A DNA stretch of 64,000 bases from Marinobacter sp. LQ44 (GTDB lineage Bacteria > Pseudomonadota > Gammaproteobacteria > Pseudomonadales > Oleiphilaceae), in contig NZ_CP014754.1 of NCBI RefSeq assembly GCF_001447155.2, positions 3,844,001 to 3,908,000 on the forward strand, given 5' to 3'. Below the pieces are notes generated by a model. The model was not told the DNA's origin. It worked only from the letters and a program-made list of their open reading frames with translations, and searched no databases. Shown here in pieces: positions 36,273-46,489 of the stretch. The position numbers and the translations under genes are program-made. Positions within the stretch are counted from its first letter, which is position 1, and each line of letters starts with the position of its first letter.

Positions 36273-36304
36273 CATCGATCTGGCGGTGTGCGGCCAGATC
36301 GATG
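36273..36304. terminator. Hairpin between convergent genes, possible terminator
   Basis: A perfect 12-bp inverted repeat, CATCGATCTGGC (36273-36284) and GCCAGATCGATG (36293-36304), with an 8-base loop, lies between the kinase stop and the convergent MaoC stop. T-tracts are poor on both sides, so termination strength is uncertain. Confidence 0.55.
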
Positions 36305-36318
36305 TGTTTATCCCGCCG

Positions 36319-37191
36319 TTATAACCATTCAATACGACCACTCAGGTGTGGCGCATCGCCTTTGCTGTTCAGGAGCTGGTAATCCCAGGCGTCGCTGGCG
36401 GTCTGCCAGTTCAGTTGGGCGGTGCCGGGCAGAAACAGGGGTTTCTTGAACTGACAGCTCACCCGCACAGGGCCGGATTGCCAGTCAGCCTGCTGTTCCA
36501 GCAATGACAGCGCCCGGGCTTTACTCCACATGCCATGGGCGATGGCCCGTGGGAAGCCAAAGGCTTTGGCACTCAATGCGTGCATGTGAATCGGGTTGCG
36601 GTCCCCGGATACCTGGCCGTACCGTCGCCCGAGGTTCTCCGGTGCGGTGATGGACTCGCTGAACGGATAGGTTTCGAGTTTGGGCGGTTGCGCTTTCGGC
36701 TTGCCACTTTCAGCAGTTGCCATCCGGAACAGGTTGGTGCTTACCTCCTCCCAGATCAGCCGGCCCGCAGAGCGCGCCTCGGTGATCAGGTCGAACTCGA
36801 TGCCGCGCTCCGTGCTCTGCTGATTGCCCAACGTAACCCGGATATCCAGGTTTTCGCCGGTCTGGATGGGTCGGTGTTGGGTGATGGTGTTGCGCAGATG
36901 CACCAGGCCCAGTAAAGGCAGCGGAAATCGTTTGTCGGTCAGCAATTTCAGGTGCAGAGGGAAAGCAAGGATGTGCGGCCAGGTCATGGGCAGGCTGGAG
37001 CCAGGCTTGAATCCGCACACGTTAAGATAGCGGGACAACATCGGCGTGTCGGTCGCCACGCCCAGCAGCTCAGCCAGCAATTCCGGGATCTCAGTGTTGG
37101 CGCCGGGCTTGTGTGATTTTGGCAGCAGTGCTCTGCCGAACATGGGCAGCAGCGAGGGTGGGGTGCTGCGATAAATCAGTGGTTCTGTCAT
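36319..37191 (-). CDS. MaoC-domain acyl dehydratase/hydratase
   Basis: 290 residues with a double hot-dog layout and the hydratase-2 motif in the second half: YGQVSGDRNPIHMHALSAKAFGFPRAIAHGMWSKARALSLLE, whose Asp/His residues hydrate trans-2-enoyl-CoA. The N-terminal half (GFKPGSSLPMTWPHILAFPLHLKLLTDKRFPLPLLGLVHLRNTI) lacks the motif, as usual. The role is probably in fatty-acid oxidation or (R)-3-hydroxyacyl-CoA supply. ATG 37191 is chosen because AAGGGAG lies 9 bases before it; ATG 37200 would touch that site. It is divergent from an AraC regulator across 247 bases holding a TTGACCC/GGGTCAA inverted repeat (37368-37405), so control by that regulator is likely. Confidence 0.86.
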   Translation of the reverse strand: MTEPLIYRSTPPSLLPMFGRALLPKSHKPGANTEIPELLAELLGVATDTPMLSRYLNVCGFKPGSSLPMTWPHILAFPLHLKLLTDKRFPLPLLGLVHLRNTITQHRPIQTGENLDIRVTLGNQQSTERGIEFDLITEARSAGRLIWEEVSTNLFRMATAESGKPKAQPPKLETYPFSESITAPENLGRRYGQVSGDRNPIHMHALSAKAFGFPRAIAHGMWSKARALSLLEQQADWQSGPVRVSCQFKKPLFLPGTAQLNWQTASDAWDYQLLNSKGDAPHLSGRIEWL

Positions 37192-37367
37192 GGTATTCAT
37201 CTCCCTTGTTGGCCTGCTCGGCCGGGTAGTTTCCCGTGCATCAGTAACGTAATTACCGATTTTCTCTACATTCTGGTACAACTGTCTGCCTGTGGCCTGA
37301 TATGCTCTAATGTAAGACGAAAGTCGTGGCGGCCTCGCAGTCTGGCAAACCCCTCCAGATCGGGCAT

Positions 37368-37405
37368 TGACCCGCCGTGCCATGAGCACTGTCCGGTGGG
37401 TCAAA
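37368..37405. promoter_or_regulatory. Inverted repeat in the MaoC/AraC divergent region
   Basis: TTGACCC (37368-37374) and GGGTCAA (37399-37405) are exact inverses 24 bases apart, with partial match beyond (CCG/CGG). They end 33 bases before the AraC-type gene's ATG and could be an autoregulatory site. The rest of 37192-37438 shows no clear element. Confidence 0.3.
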
Positions 37406-37438
37406 GTAGTAACCATATAAATAAAATAGCGGGATACT

Positions 37439-38470
37439 ATGCAGGAACTACGTGATGCGGGCGTGATGTTGCGCCTGATTTATGAGGCGATGAAGAAAAA
37501 GGGTATCGATACCGATGCCATATTCAGCCGCCTCGGCGTTGACGAGAACTACGTCTACACAGACCAGCTTCGCACTCCCCACAGCGCCCAGCTTTACTTC
37601 TGGCAGGTGGTGGAGGATGTCTCCGGCGACCCGGACATAGGCCTGCACCTGGGGCCGCTGTTGCCCGCCTACAAGGGCCAGGTTCTCGAATACCTGTTTC
37701 TCAGCAGCCCAACCTTCGGAGAGGGACTGCGCCGGGCTCAGAACTATCAGCGCTTGCTGAGCGATGCCGCCAATACCGATTTCTTCATTGAAGGCGAAGA
37801 AGCCTGCATGGTGCTGGACGCCGCCTCCGATGAGATTCGCAAGCTCAAGCACTTCAATGAATGTTTCGTACAGGGGCTGATTACCTTCTTCAAGTCCATC
37901 ACCGATGGCAACTTCTACCCATCACGAATCGAGTTTGAGCACGGGCGCGAGCAGGGGGCCGAGCACGTGCGCGAGGTTCTGGGTTGTAACGTGGTTTTTG
38001 GCGCAGAAGAAAACCGGTTGTATTTCCCCGCTGCGATGCTGTCCCACGCCTCTCCCCACGCCGAACCGGAACTGTTAGCGCTGCACGAGCGCTTTGCCAG
38101 TGAACAGGTGGCGCGGCTAGAGAAAAAAGACATTGTCGGTCAGGTGGAGCGCATCATCGCCGAGCTGCTGGACAGCGGCGAGGTGACCCTGGATGCCGTT
38201 GCAGAACGGCTGGGTATCAAACCAAGAACCTTGCGCACCCGGCTCACCGAGGCGGAAACCAGCTTCAACCAGGTGCTGGCGGATTTCCGGTATCGGCTGG
38301 CGCGGCAGCTCCTTGCGACCACCGATGAGTCAATTGATGAAATTGTGTATCTCACCGGTTTTTCCGAACCCAGTACGTTCTACCGGGCGTTCAAGCGTTG
38401 GTCTGGCATGACCCCCATCGAATACCGGAAGACGGCCCAGGGCAAAGATGCCATGGTTGACGCCATGTAA
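37439..38470 (+). CDS. AraC-family regulator (PF12625 ligand domain)
   Basis: 343 residues. The N-terminal arabinose-binding-like domain of the OruR/ArgR group (VMLRLIYEAMKKKGIDTDAIFSRLG, then LHLGPLLPAYKGQVLEYLFLSSPTFGEGLRRAQNYQRLL, residues 8-190) is followed by an AraC double helix-turn-helix (LDAVAERLGIKPRTLRTRLTEAETSFNQVLADFRYRLARQLLATTDESIDEIVYLTGFSEPSTFYRAFKRWSGMTPIEYRK, about 250-330). This subtype often controls fatty-acid, alkane or amino-acid use. It is divergent from the MaoC gene, its likely target. The tRNA-Asp gene follows. Confidence 0.9.
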   Translation: MQELRDAGVMLRLIYEAMKKKGIDTDAIFSRLGVDENYVYTDQLRTPHSAQLYFWQVVEDVSGDPDIGLHLGPLLPAYKGQVLEYLFLSSPTFGEGLRRAQNYQRLLSDAANTDFFIEGEEACMVLDAASDEIRKLKHFNECFVQGLITFFKSITDGNFYPSRIEFEHGREQGAEHVREVLGCNVVFGAEENRLYFPAAMLSHASPHAEPELLALHERFASEQVARLEKKDIVGQVERIIAELLDSGEVTLDAVAERLGIKPRTLRTRLTEAETSFNQVLADFRYRLARQLLATTDESIDEIVYLTGFSEPSTFYRAFKRWSGMTPIEYRKTAQGKDAMVDAM

Positions 38471-38511
38471 CCGGGGGTTGGAAAAATCTGGAAAAAAGTT
38501 CAGTAAAAGCG

Positions 38512-38539
38512 TTGACATAAACGGGGGGCTCTTTATAAT
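38512..38539 (+). promoter_or_regulatory. Promoter of tRNA-Asp
   Basis: TTGACA (38512-38517), 16-base spacer and TATAAT (38534-38539) are both perfect consensus boxes. They are followed by a GC-rich start region (GCGCCCTC), the discriminator type of stringently controlled stable-RNA promoters. The mature tRNA starts about 50 bases later. Confidence 0.9.
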
Positions 38540-38592
38540 GCGCCCTCGTTGTCACCGAGCAGTCAGCAAACGGGCTGTTAGGCAGCAAACGC

Positions 38593-38669
38593 GGAGCGGT
38601 AGTTCAGTTGGTTAGAATACCGGCCTGTCACGCCGGGGGTCGCGGGTTCGAGTCCCGTCCGCTCCGCCA
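38593..38669 (+). tRNA. tRNA-Asp (anticodon GTC)
   Basis: The 77-nt cloverleaf can be drawn in full: acceptor GGAGCGG pairs with CCGCTCC, the D-arm contains AGTTCAGTTGGTTAGAAT, the anticodon arm CCGGC-CTGTCAC-GCCGG carries GTC, the T-arm is CGGGTTCGAGTCCCG, and CCA is encoded. It is a single tRNA with a consensus promoter. Confidence 0.97.
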
Positions 38670-38692
38670 TTTTTATCCCCCCTTGCTTTACC

Positions 38693-39736
38693 TTAGATAT
38701 TCCCCTTGATGTGTTTCCGGTATTCTCCAGGGCTTATGCCATACCAGCGCCGATAAGCCTTATGAAAGGCTGGTGGGTTAGCGAACCCCAAGAGCCAGGC
38801 GATTTCCGAAAGCGAACTGTTGGTCTCCTGCAAATAGTCTTGTGCGAGTTGTCGTCGAGTGTTGTCCAGCAACTCCCGAAAGCCGGTTCCTTCACTGGCA
38901 AGCTGTCGTTGCAGTGTCCAGGGCGTTGTTCCCAGTCGGTTGGCCAGGGTTTCAATGGTGGGTGTTTCTCCCCGCAATAACGGCGTCATCAGGTACCGGG
39001 CCCTGTCAGCCACACTCCAGCCTTTGCGAATCTGCTGCAGCTCCTGTTCACACCAGGCGGTCAGTTTTTCGTGCATACCTTGGTGCGCCTGACTCGGAGC
39101 CTGAAGCCAAACGCTCTCTTTCAGACGAATCGAGTTTTCCTTCGCGCCGAATTCCACGGGGCAACGAAACCAGCTCTCGAATACCTCGTCCAGCCCGATC
39201 GAGGGATACTCAATACGCACCCGTTCAAGTACGTCATAGCGGCCGGTCATGTGTCTGATCAGTTGGGTCCAGGCGGCAAGGATGGAGTCCACGACAAAGT
39301 AGTTGTACTGGTTGTATGGACTGATCGAATAGAAGCAGGCCTTACGATGTTCAGCCGCCAGGCTTGGCTCGCCTCTGGAGTTCCGGCTGCTTAGCAGCGC
39401 ATACCGTATCAGTGTGGCAAGGGACTGGTGTACGGTGTTGGCGGTTTCTGCGGCCAGGCCGGCAATGCCAGCGTCGATGGGGCGGGTCAGGGCGCCCATA
39501 CGCAGGCCCAGGGCGGGGTTGCCCGTTGTGGCGATGGCAGCCTGGCCCAGGCGCATGAACCTGGGAATGCTGATGCGTCCTTCCGGCGCGGCCAGCTCAG
39601 GGTCGTTCAGATGGAACTGGGATTTTAGCCTTTCGGCATCACCTCCCTCGGCCTCAGTGGCGCGCAGCAGCACGGAAGCATAGAGCAGGCTGATGTCGCC
39701 CAGCGAATTCTGGTTGGGTCTGGGTTTATTGGTCAT
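38693..39736 (-). CDS. AraC-family regulator (PF12625 type), divergent from fadH
   Basis: 347 residues from ATG 39736 (MTNKPRPNQNSLGDISLLYASVLLRATE). The N-terminal ligand-binding-like domain (about 10-210) contains PALGLRMGALTRPIDAGIAGLAAETANTVHQSLATLIRY. The AraC double helix-turn-helix follows (IETLANRLGTTPWTLQRQLASEGTGFRELLDNTRRQLAQDYLQETNSSLSEIAWLLGFANPPAFHKAYRRWYGISPGEYRKH). The open frame continues to 39925, but that part is not family-like and would cover the promoter region shared with fadH. The divergent position makes fadH its probable target. Same family as the regulator just left of the tRNA gene, but clearly a different protein. Confidence 0.87.
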   Translation of the reverse strand: MTNKPRPNQNSLGDISLLYASVLLRATEAEGGDAERLKSQFHLNDPELAAPEGRISIPRFMRLGQAAIATTGNPALGLRMGALTRPIDAGIAGLAAETANTVHQSLATLIRYALLSSRNSRGEPSLAAEHRKACFYSISPYNQYNYFVVDSILAAWTQLIRHMTGRYDVLERVRIEYPSIGLDEVFESWFRCPVEFGAKENSIRLKESVWLQAPSQAHQGMHEKLTAWCEQELQQIRKGWSVADRARYLMTPLLRGETPTIETLANRLGTTPWTLQRQLASEGTGFRELLDNTRRQLAQDYLQETNSSLSEIAWLLGFANPPAFHKAYRRWYGISPGEYRKHIKGNI

Positions 39737-39738
39737 GA

Positions 39739-41940
<2,202 letters not shown>

Positions 41941-42079
41941 TCACAAAACGTTGCAGTTTTTCTCTGTGTTTCGGTTAAGGTCTGGCTAGACTATGGAGTT
42001 GAAGAGCGGGAGGGGGATGGAACTCTCTTCCCGCATCGGGCGTCTATAACAAGAGTTTTCCGAAGTATGGAGAAAGTGA

Positions 42080-43309
42080 ATGGTTAATGCCGGGCAGGCA
42101 GCCGAGGGTTACGCGGCGGTTTTCTTTATGGAGGGCAGTCAGGTTGCCCGGCAGATGCGGTTGTCTGAATTCGGCGCGTTTCTGGATGGTTATGTTGGCC
42201 TGTCTGATCTTGTCGAGACAGATGTTCGGGCGGTGCTGGTAAACCTTTCACCGGAGTTGACGGTTCGGTCGCTGGTTTTCTTCCGTATCTGGTTTGATGA
42301 CGAGGGGCGGGCCGACAGCCACTGGAACGTGCCTATCGAGGCGTTGGCAGAGAAAGGCGCCAAGGGGCCGGATATGGGCGGCGGTGCTATCCGGCTGGTT
42401 TGCCGGAGCCAGTGCCCTGATCCGGCATTTGCCCAGGAGCTCTGGGACCCGGACATGACGCCGGGCAGTAACCACTTCCAGTTGATCCGCAAAGCGGTTG
42501 AAGCCAACGCTTTGCGTTTCCAGAAAGTGGAACCGGAAGAAGAGAATATTCCGGTTCTCACCACGGCGAGTGTGGATCAGCCAGTCGAGGATAACCGCGA
42601 CCGGGCCCGCGTTGCCCAGATCCTCCGTGAACAGCGGCTCAGGATCAAAACCCTCCAAAGTGTGCACCGGGATTCCCTGGCAGACCTCCAGCGTGAGCAT
42701 CGCCTCGAAATGCAGGCTTTGCGCAGCGAAATGTCAGATCTGGAGCAGCGATACGAACGCACCCGGATCAGCAATGAACAGCTCAAACAGCGCCTGGCTC
42801 GGCGCAACGAACAATATCTCTCCATGCAGGAAAAAATGGCGGAGGGCGATGCCCGCCAGCGTAAGGACGTAAATGCTGACGCCGAGACCGTTCTGCTGCA
42901 TGAACAGCTGGAGCGCAAGCAAAGGGAGCTGGAGCTTCGGGATGACAAAATTGTTGCCCTTGAGCAGGAAAACCACGAGCTTCGCCACCAGGTTCCACCC
43001 GAGGATTCGCTGCTGGAACAATTGCAGAGCCAATCCGTATTCCTGGTTGCCTATCATCCCGGCGTGGGTCATATCACACTGCCTTACGACGATATCGATA
43101 CCTATTTTGGTAATCCGGTGGCCTATGCCGCCGAGCGTTGCGGTATGAACGAGCCGGCCTACAAAGACTGGCTGGCACACTACGAGCACCCGGTTTGTCG
43201 CCACGTGGATAGTGACGGAAATGCCTGCGGTGAGCCGATCATGCGTGTGACCCAGCCGGCGGAATTCCAGCCAGGGGTAGATGATCATTGCGAGCAGCAC
43301 CGGTCCTGA
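42080..43309 (+). CDS. Coiled-coil hypothetical protein with C-terminal Cys/His cluster
   Basis: 409 residues in three parts. An N-terminal globular domain (1-165) contains AAVFFMEGSQVARQMRLSEFGAFLDGYVGLSDL and SLVFFRIWFDDEGRADSHWNVPIEALAEKGAKGPDMGGGAIRLVCRSQCPDPAF. A long charged coiled coil spans about 185-315. A C-terminal domain (320-409) reads YHPGVGHITLPYDDIDTYFGNPVAYAAERCGMNEPAYKDWLAHYEHPVC and then CGEPIMRVTQPAEFQPGVDDHCEQH. The cysteines and histidines in HPVCRHVDSDGNACGEP and DDHCEQH could bind zinc. I do not recognise the family; a scaffold or polar-organiser role is only a guess. NAD kinase follows after 73 bases, so an operon is possible. Confidence 0.7.
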   Translation: MVNAGQAAEGYAAVFFMEGSQVARQMRLSEFGAFLDGYVGLSDLVETDVRAVLVNLSPELTVRSLVFFRIWFDDEGRADSHWNVPIEALAEKGAKGPDMGGGAIRLVCRSQCPDPAFAQELWDPDMTPGSNHFQLIRKAVEANALRFQKVEPEEENIPVLTTASVDQPVEDNRDRARVAQILREQRLRIKTLQSVHRDSLADLQREHRLEMQALRSEMSDLEQRYERTRISNEQLKQRLARRNEQYLSMQEKMAEGDARQRKDVNADAETVLLHEQLERKQRELELRDDKIVALEQENHELRHQVPPEDSLLEQLQSQSVFLVAYHPGVGHITLPYDDIDTYFGNPVAYAAERCGMNEPAYKDWLAHYEHPVCRHVDSDGNACGEPIMRVTQPAEFQPGVDDHCEQHRS

Positions 43310-43382
43310 CGCGGATCTTTTTTCAGTATCTGCCTGAGATTCGTTAAACTGTGGCTCTGTTCGTTACAGAACAGGAGGGGCC

Positions 43383-44306
43383 ATGCCTTTCCTGTCTCAT
43401 TCAGACACCACGGGATACTTCATGGATCAGTTCAGGAATATCGGCATTGTCGGGCGCATGGGCAGCGTCAAGGTGGTTGAGTCTCTGCGGCAGCTCAAGC
43501 AGTATCTGACGGCCAACAACTACCACGTCATCATCGAGGAAGACACCTCCACCATGATTCCGGGCCATGGCCTGCAGGTCGCCAGCAAAAAACTGCTGGG
43601 CGAAATCTGCGACCTGGTTATCGTCGTGGGCGGGGACGGTAGTTTGCTGGGTGCCGCCCGTGAACTGGCCAAATCCAAGATCCCGATTCTGGGGGTCAAC
43701 CGCGGCCGCCTGGGCTTCCTGACGGATATTTCTCCATCTGACCTCGAAGAGCGCCTGGCCCGGGTGCTTGAGGGTGAATATATCGAGGAATCGCGGTTCC
43801 TGTTGGATGGACATGTGGAACGCAATGGCCAGCCCCTGGGCTACGGTTCTGCCCTGAACGATGTGGTGCTGCACCCCGGTAAGTCTACCCGGATGATCGG
43901 TTTTGACCTGTACATTGATGGCCACTTTGTTTACAGCCAGCGTTCCGATGGTTTGATTGTTGCGACGCCCACTGGCTCAACCGCCTATTCCCTGTCAGCA
44001 GGTGGTCCCATCATGCACCCGAAACTGGATGCTGTGGTGCTGGTGCCCATGTTCCCGCATACCCTGAGCAGTCGCCCGATCGTGGTCGATGGCAAGAGTG
44101 AAATCAAACTGGTGATTGGTGAAACCAACGAAACCTACCCGCAAGTCAGCTTTGATGGCCAGATGAACATTGCCTGTGCGCCCGGGGATATCATCCGAAT
44201 TACCAAAAAGCCGTTCAAGATCCGTCTGATCCACCCGACCGATCACAATTTCTATGCCACCTGCCGTGACAAGCTGGGTTGGGCAAGCGAAATAGCAGCG
44301 AGTTGA
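43383..44306 (+). CDS. nadK: NAD kinase
   Basis: Phosphorylates NAD to NADP. Motifs: FRNIGIVGRMGS at the start, the catalytic GGDG in LVIVVGGDGSLLGAAREL, VNRGRLGFLTDISPSDLE, ALNDVVLHPG, and VATPTGSTAYSLSAGGPIMHPKLDAVVLVPMFPHTLSSRPIVV. ATG 43383 is used because AGGAGGGG lies just before it; ATG 43422 (MDQFRNIG), 13 codons on, matches the usual family start and cannot be excluded. 307 residues. The phosphoesterase gene begins 2 bases after the stop, so the two are almost certainly co-transcribed. Confidence 0.95.
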   Translation: MPFLSHSDTTGYFMDQFRNIGIVGRMGSVKVVESLRQLKQYLTANNYHVIIEEDTSTMIPGHGLQVASKKLLGEICDLVIVVGGDGSLLGAARELAKSKIPILGVNRGRLGFLTDISPSDLEERLARVLEGEYIEESRFLLDGHVERNGQPLGYGSALNDVVLHPGKSTRMIGFDLYIDGHFVYSQRSDGLIVATPTGSTAYSLSAGGPIMHPKLDAVVLVPMFPHTLSSRPIVVDGKSEIKLVIGETNETYPQVSFDGQMNIACAPGDIIRITKKPFKIRLIHPTDHNFYATCRDKLGWASEIAAS

Positions 44307-44308
44307 TT

Positions 44309-45322
44309 ATGGCGGGACAGACTTCAACCGCGAGCCGCGGTTACGACATTATTGGTGACATTCACGGTTGCGCCCACACCCTGGAGCGTTTGCTCCAGCA
44401 AATGGGGTATCGTAAACAGAACGGCATTTACCAGCATCCCCGGCGCCAGGCCATTTTTATTGGCGACATCATCGATCGGGGCCCAAGAATCCGTGAGGCC
44501 TTGCATCTGGTTCGGGACATGGTGGAGCACGGTGCCGCCCGCATCGTTATGGGCAACCATGAATACAATGCCCTTGGCTACTGCACCCGGGCTCGGCCGG
44601 GCAGTGGCAAGCAATTCCTGCGCGAGCACAACCCTCGCCATGACCGCCTGATCAAGGAAACCCTCGAGCAGTTCGATGCGTATCCCCATGAGTGGAACGA
44701 TTTTCTGGAGTGGTTTTACACCATTCCGCTGTTTATCGAAGAGGAGCACTTCCGGGTGGTGCATGCCTGCTGGGATCAGGATCTGATCGACAAGTTCCGG
44801 CAGATTCAGGGCGGTGCCTGCATTGATGAAGACTTTCTTCATGCCTCGGCCGCCATTGAATCTTTCGCCGGCCAGGTGATGGACACCTTGTTGCGTGGCA
44901 CTGACTTGCGCCTGCCGCCCGGGGTCAAGATTACCGGGCGGGATGGCTATGTTCGGGAATTCTTCCGCACCAAGTTCTGGGCCGACAACCCAAAAACATA
45001 CGCCGATGTAGTTTTCCAGCCAGACCCATTACCACCGGAAGTGGCGTCCATGACCTTGCGGGAGGATGAGCGCAAACAGCTGATTACTTACCCGCTGAAT
45101 GCGCCGCCGGTCTTCGTCGGGCATTACTGGATGGATGGTGAGCCGGCGCCCTTGAAGCCGAATGTGGCCTGTATCGATTACAGCGCCGTAAAATACGGCA
45201 AGCTGGTGGCCTATCGGCTGGATGATGAAAAGGCACTTTCCCGCGACAAGTTTGTCTGGGTAGAGGTGGATCGCCCCGAGCAGCCGGATTATCCCACCAG
45301 TGAAGACAGCGTGGCGCGCTAA
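44309..45322 (+). CDS. Calcineurin-like metallophosphoesterase
   Basis: Metal-dependent phosphatase of the PP2A/PrpE type: YDIIGDIHGCAHTLERLL (D-x-H metal site), AIFIGDIIDRGPRIREALHLV (GD-x2-DRG), RIVMGNHEYNALGY (GNHE), with further histidine ligands probably in RVVHACWDQ and PPVFVGHYWMDG. 337 residues from ATG 44309, two bases after the nadK stop. Substrate unknown: a phosphoprotein or dinucleoside polyphosphate is plausible from the family. Ribosome site weak; translation is likely coupled to nadK. Confidence 0.87.
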   Translation: MAGQTSTASRGYDIIGDIHGCAHTLERLLQQMGYRKQNGIYQHPRRQAIFIGDIIDRGPRIREALHLVRDMVEHGAARIVMGNHEYNALGYCTRARPGSGKQFLREHNPRHDRLIKETLEQFDAYPHEWNDFLEWFYTIPLFIEEEHFRVVHACWDQDLIDKFRQIQGGACIDEDFLHASAAIESFAGQVMDTLLRGTDLRLPPGVKITGRDGYVREFFRTKFWADNPKTYADVVFQPDPLPPEVASMTLREDERKQLITYPLNAPPVFVGHYWMDGEPAPLKPNVACIDYSAVKYGKLVAYRLDDEKALSRDKFVWVEVDRPEQPDYPTSEDSVAR

Positions 45323-45339
45323 GTATCAGCGAGGTTAGT

Positions 45340-46014
45340 TTGGACCAACATACATCATCTCCGATTACCCCCAGCGGGCGCTGGCAGCCGGCTCCCCGGC
45401 ATGCACCGTTTGTTGTGAGCATGATCGGCATCGCCGTTGCCATGGTGTGGCTGACTTCCATGGGGCAGAACCCCTTGGCCGCGGCCATGATGATCGTCGA
45501 TCCGAGGCACTATTCCTGGGACGTGTTCAGTTCCCTGGGCGGGAGGCTGGATGCGCTTTCTGCGACAGTGGCAAGCGGGCAGTTGTGGCGCCTGATTTCA
45601 CCGGATTTCCTGCATTTCAGCTGGACCCACATCATTTTCAATTCGGTCATGCTCTGGTTTCTGGGCAGCCAGATTGAATGGATTGATGGTCGCGCTCGCC
45701 TGGTGGCGCTGTTTCTGGTAACCAGTCTGGCCGCCAATCTGTTGCAGTATCTGGTGTCTGGCCCCCTGTTCGGAGGCTTGTCGGGTGTCGTTTATGGCAT
45801 CCTTGGTTACTGTTGGCTGAGCCAGCAACGCCGGCCCAGGTTCCAGTTTCCACCGGCGTTGGTCACCTTTGCCCTGGTGTGGATGGTGATCGGCTTTACG
45901 CCTATCCCGGAAATGATTGGTCTGGGCCGGATGGCTAACGAGGCTCACCTGGGAGGCTTTGTGGGTGGTCTGGCGGTGGCAGCGGTGATGCCCGCCCGGG
46001 GGCGGTTTCGGTGA
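45340..46014 (+). CDS. Rhomboid-family intramembrane serine protease
   Basis: 224 residues with about six membrane segments. Rhomboid motifs: LWRLISPDFLHFSWTHIIFNSVMLWFLG (the histidine/asparagine-rich TM2), the catalytic serine in GGLSGVVYGILGY, and the catalytic histidine in NEAHLGGFVGGLAVA. It cleaves membrane-protein substrates in the inner membrane; the natural substrate is unknown. The start is a TTG (45340) with GAGG about 6 bases before it; an ATG at 45421 would remove the first membrane helix. It follows the phosphoesterase gene by 17 bases, so it is the last gene of the nadK operon. Confidence 0.85.
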   Translation: MDQHTSSPITPSGRWQPAPRHAPFVVSMIGIAVAMVWLTSMGQNPLAAAMMIVDPRHYSWDVFSSLGGRLDALSATVASGQLWRLISPDFLHFSWTHIIFNSVMLWFLGSQIEWIDGRARLVALFLVTSLAANLLQYLVSGPLFGGLSGVVYGILGYCWLSQQRRPRFQFPPALVTFALVWMVIGFTPIPEMIGLGRMANEAHLGGFVGGLAVAAVMPARGRFR

Positions 46015-46020
46015 AGGCAT

Positions 46021-46107
46021 AAAAAAGCCCCACCAAATGGTGGGGCATTAAAAGAGCTTTTAGCTCCTGATGAGAGAGACCAAATGATACGACCGTCGTC
46101 ATTTGGT
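46021..46107 (-). ncRNA. Candidate Fur-regulated small RNA (RyhB/PrrF-like)
   Basis: Read on the minus strand, TTGACA (46143-46138), an 18-base spacer and TATCAT (46119-46114) form a promoter overlapped by a perfect Fur palindrome (46113-46131). Transcription would start near 46107. The RNA opens with a 9-bp hairpin (ACCAAATGA with TCATTTGGT), then a single-stranded CTCTCATCAGG-rich part, a small GAGCT/AGCTC hairpin, and a terminator stem GCCCCACC-ATTT-GGTGGGGC ending in six T (46026-46021). Length about 86 nt. This layout is that of iron-responsive RNAs such as RyhB and PrrF, though I see no clear sequence match to either. No reading frame of note lies inside. Entirely predicted. Confidence 0.6.
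46027..46046 (-). terminator. Terminator with its T-run on the minus strand
   Basis: Eight-bp GC-rich stem with a 4-base loop; the T6 tail is only on the minus-strand side. On the plus strand the stem is followed by ATTAAAAG, so it would serve the rhomboid gene poorly. It fits the end of the small RNA read from 46107. Confidence 0.75.
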
Positions 46108-46112
46108 GAGGT

Positions 46113-46131
46113 AATGATAATTGTTATCATT
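46113..46131. promoter_or_regulatory. Fur box (perfect palindrome)
   Basis: AATGATAATTGTTATCATT: 8-bp arms AATGATAA/TTATCATT around TTG, very close to the Fur consensus GATAATGATAATCATTATC. It lies between the divergent small-RNA candidate (its -10 region) and the DUF1315 gene starting at 46190, and could control either or both. Confidence 0.85.
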
Positions 46132-46189
46132 TACATCTGTCAAACGGATTTGCCGATTTTTTTATGAATGATTTTTCAGGAGGTGGGTA

Positions 46190-46489
46190 ATGACCTACGA
46201 CGAACTCATTGAGCGGCTGGATCCGACTGTATACCGGAACCTCAAGCAATCTATCGAGCTTGGTAAGTGGCCTGATGGAAGGGCAATGACCCGCGAGCAG
46301 CGGGAAATCAGCCTGGAAGCGGTTATCTATTACGAGAACAAACACAATGTGCCCGAAGAGCAGCGGGTGGGCTATCTGGACCGGGGCGAGAAAGCCGGTA
46401 CTGCCTGTGATCCGTCCGTGCAGTTTCGTAAAGATCGCCAGAACGGCAACGATGTGGATCCAGACCAGTTTGTTGAGGTCAAGGTTTGA
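46190..46489 (+). CDS. DUF1315 (YeaC-like) family protein
   Basis: 99-residue protein with the DUF1315 pattern: MTYDELIERLDPTVYRNLKQSIELGKWPDGRAMTREQREISLEAVIYYENKHNVPEEQRVGYLDRGEK. Function is unknown; the domain is widespread in gammaproteobacteria (E. coli YeaC). A perfect AGGAGG lies 6 bases before the ATG. A Fur palindrome lies 59 bases upstream, so iron control is possible, although that box may belong to the divergent small RNA. Its stop overlaps the start of the DUF2797 gene (TTGA), so the two are translationally coupled, an arrangement that suggests a joint role. Confidence 0.88.
   Translation: MTYDELIERLDPTVYRNLKQSIELGKWPDGRAMTREQREISLEAVIYYENKHNVPEEQRVGYLDRGEKAGTACDPSVQFRKDRQNGNDVDPDQFVEVKV

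Noticed and set aside
38593..38669. tRNA-Asp as an integration site of a mobile element
   Set aside because: No integrase, no repeated tRNA 3' end and no foreign-looking genes on either side.
46027..46046. Hairpin as terminator of the rhomboid gene
   Set aside because: On the plus strand the stem is followed by ATTAAAAG, not by a T-run; the T6 is on the minus side and better fits the small RNA.
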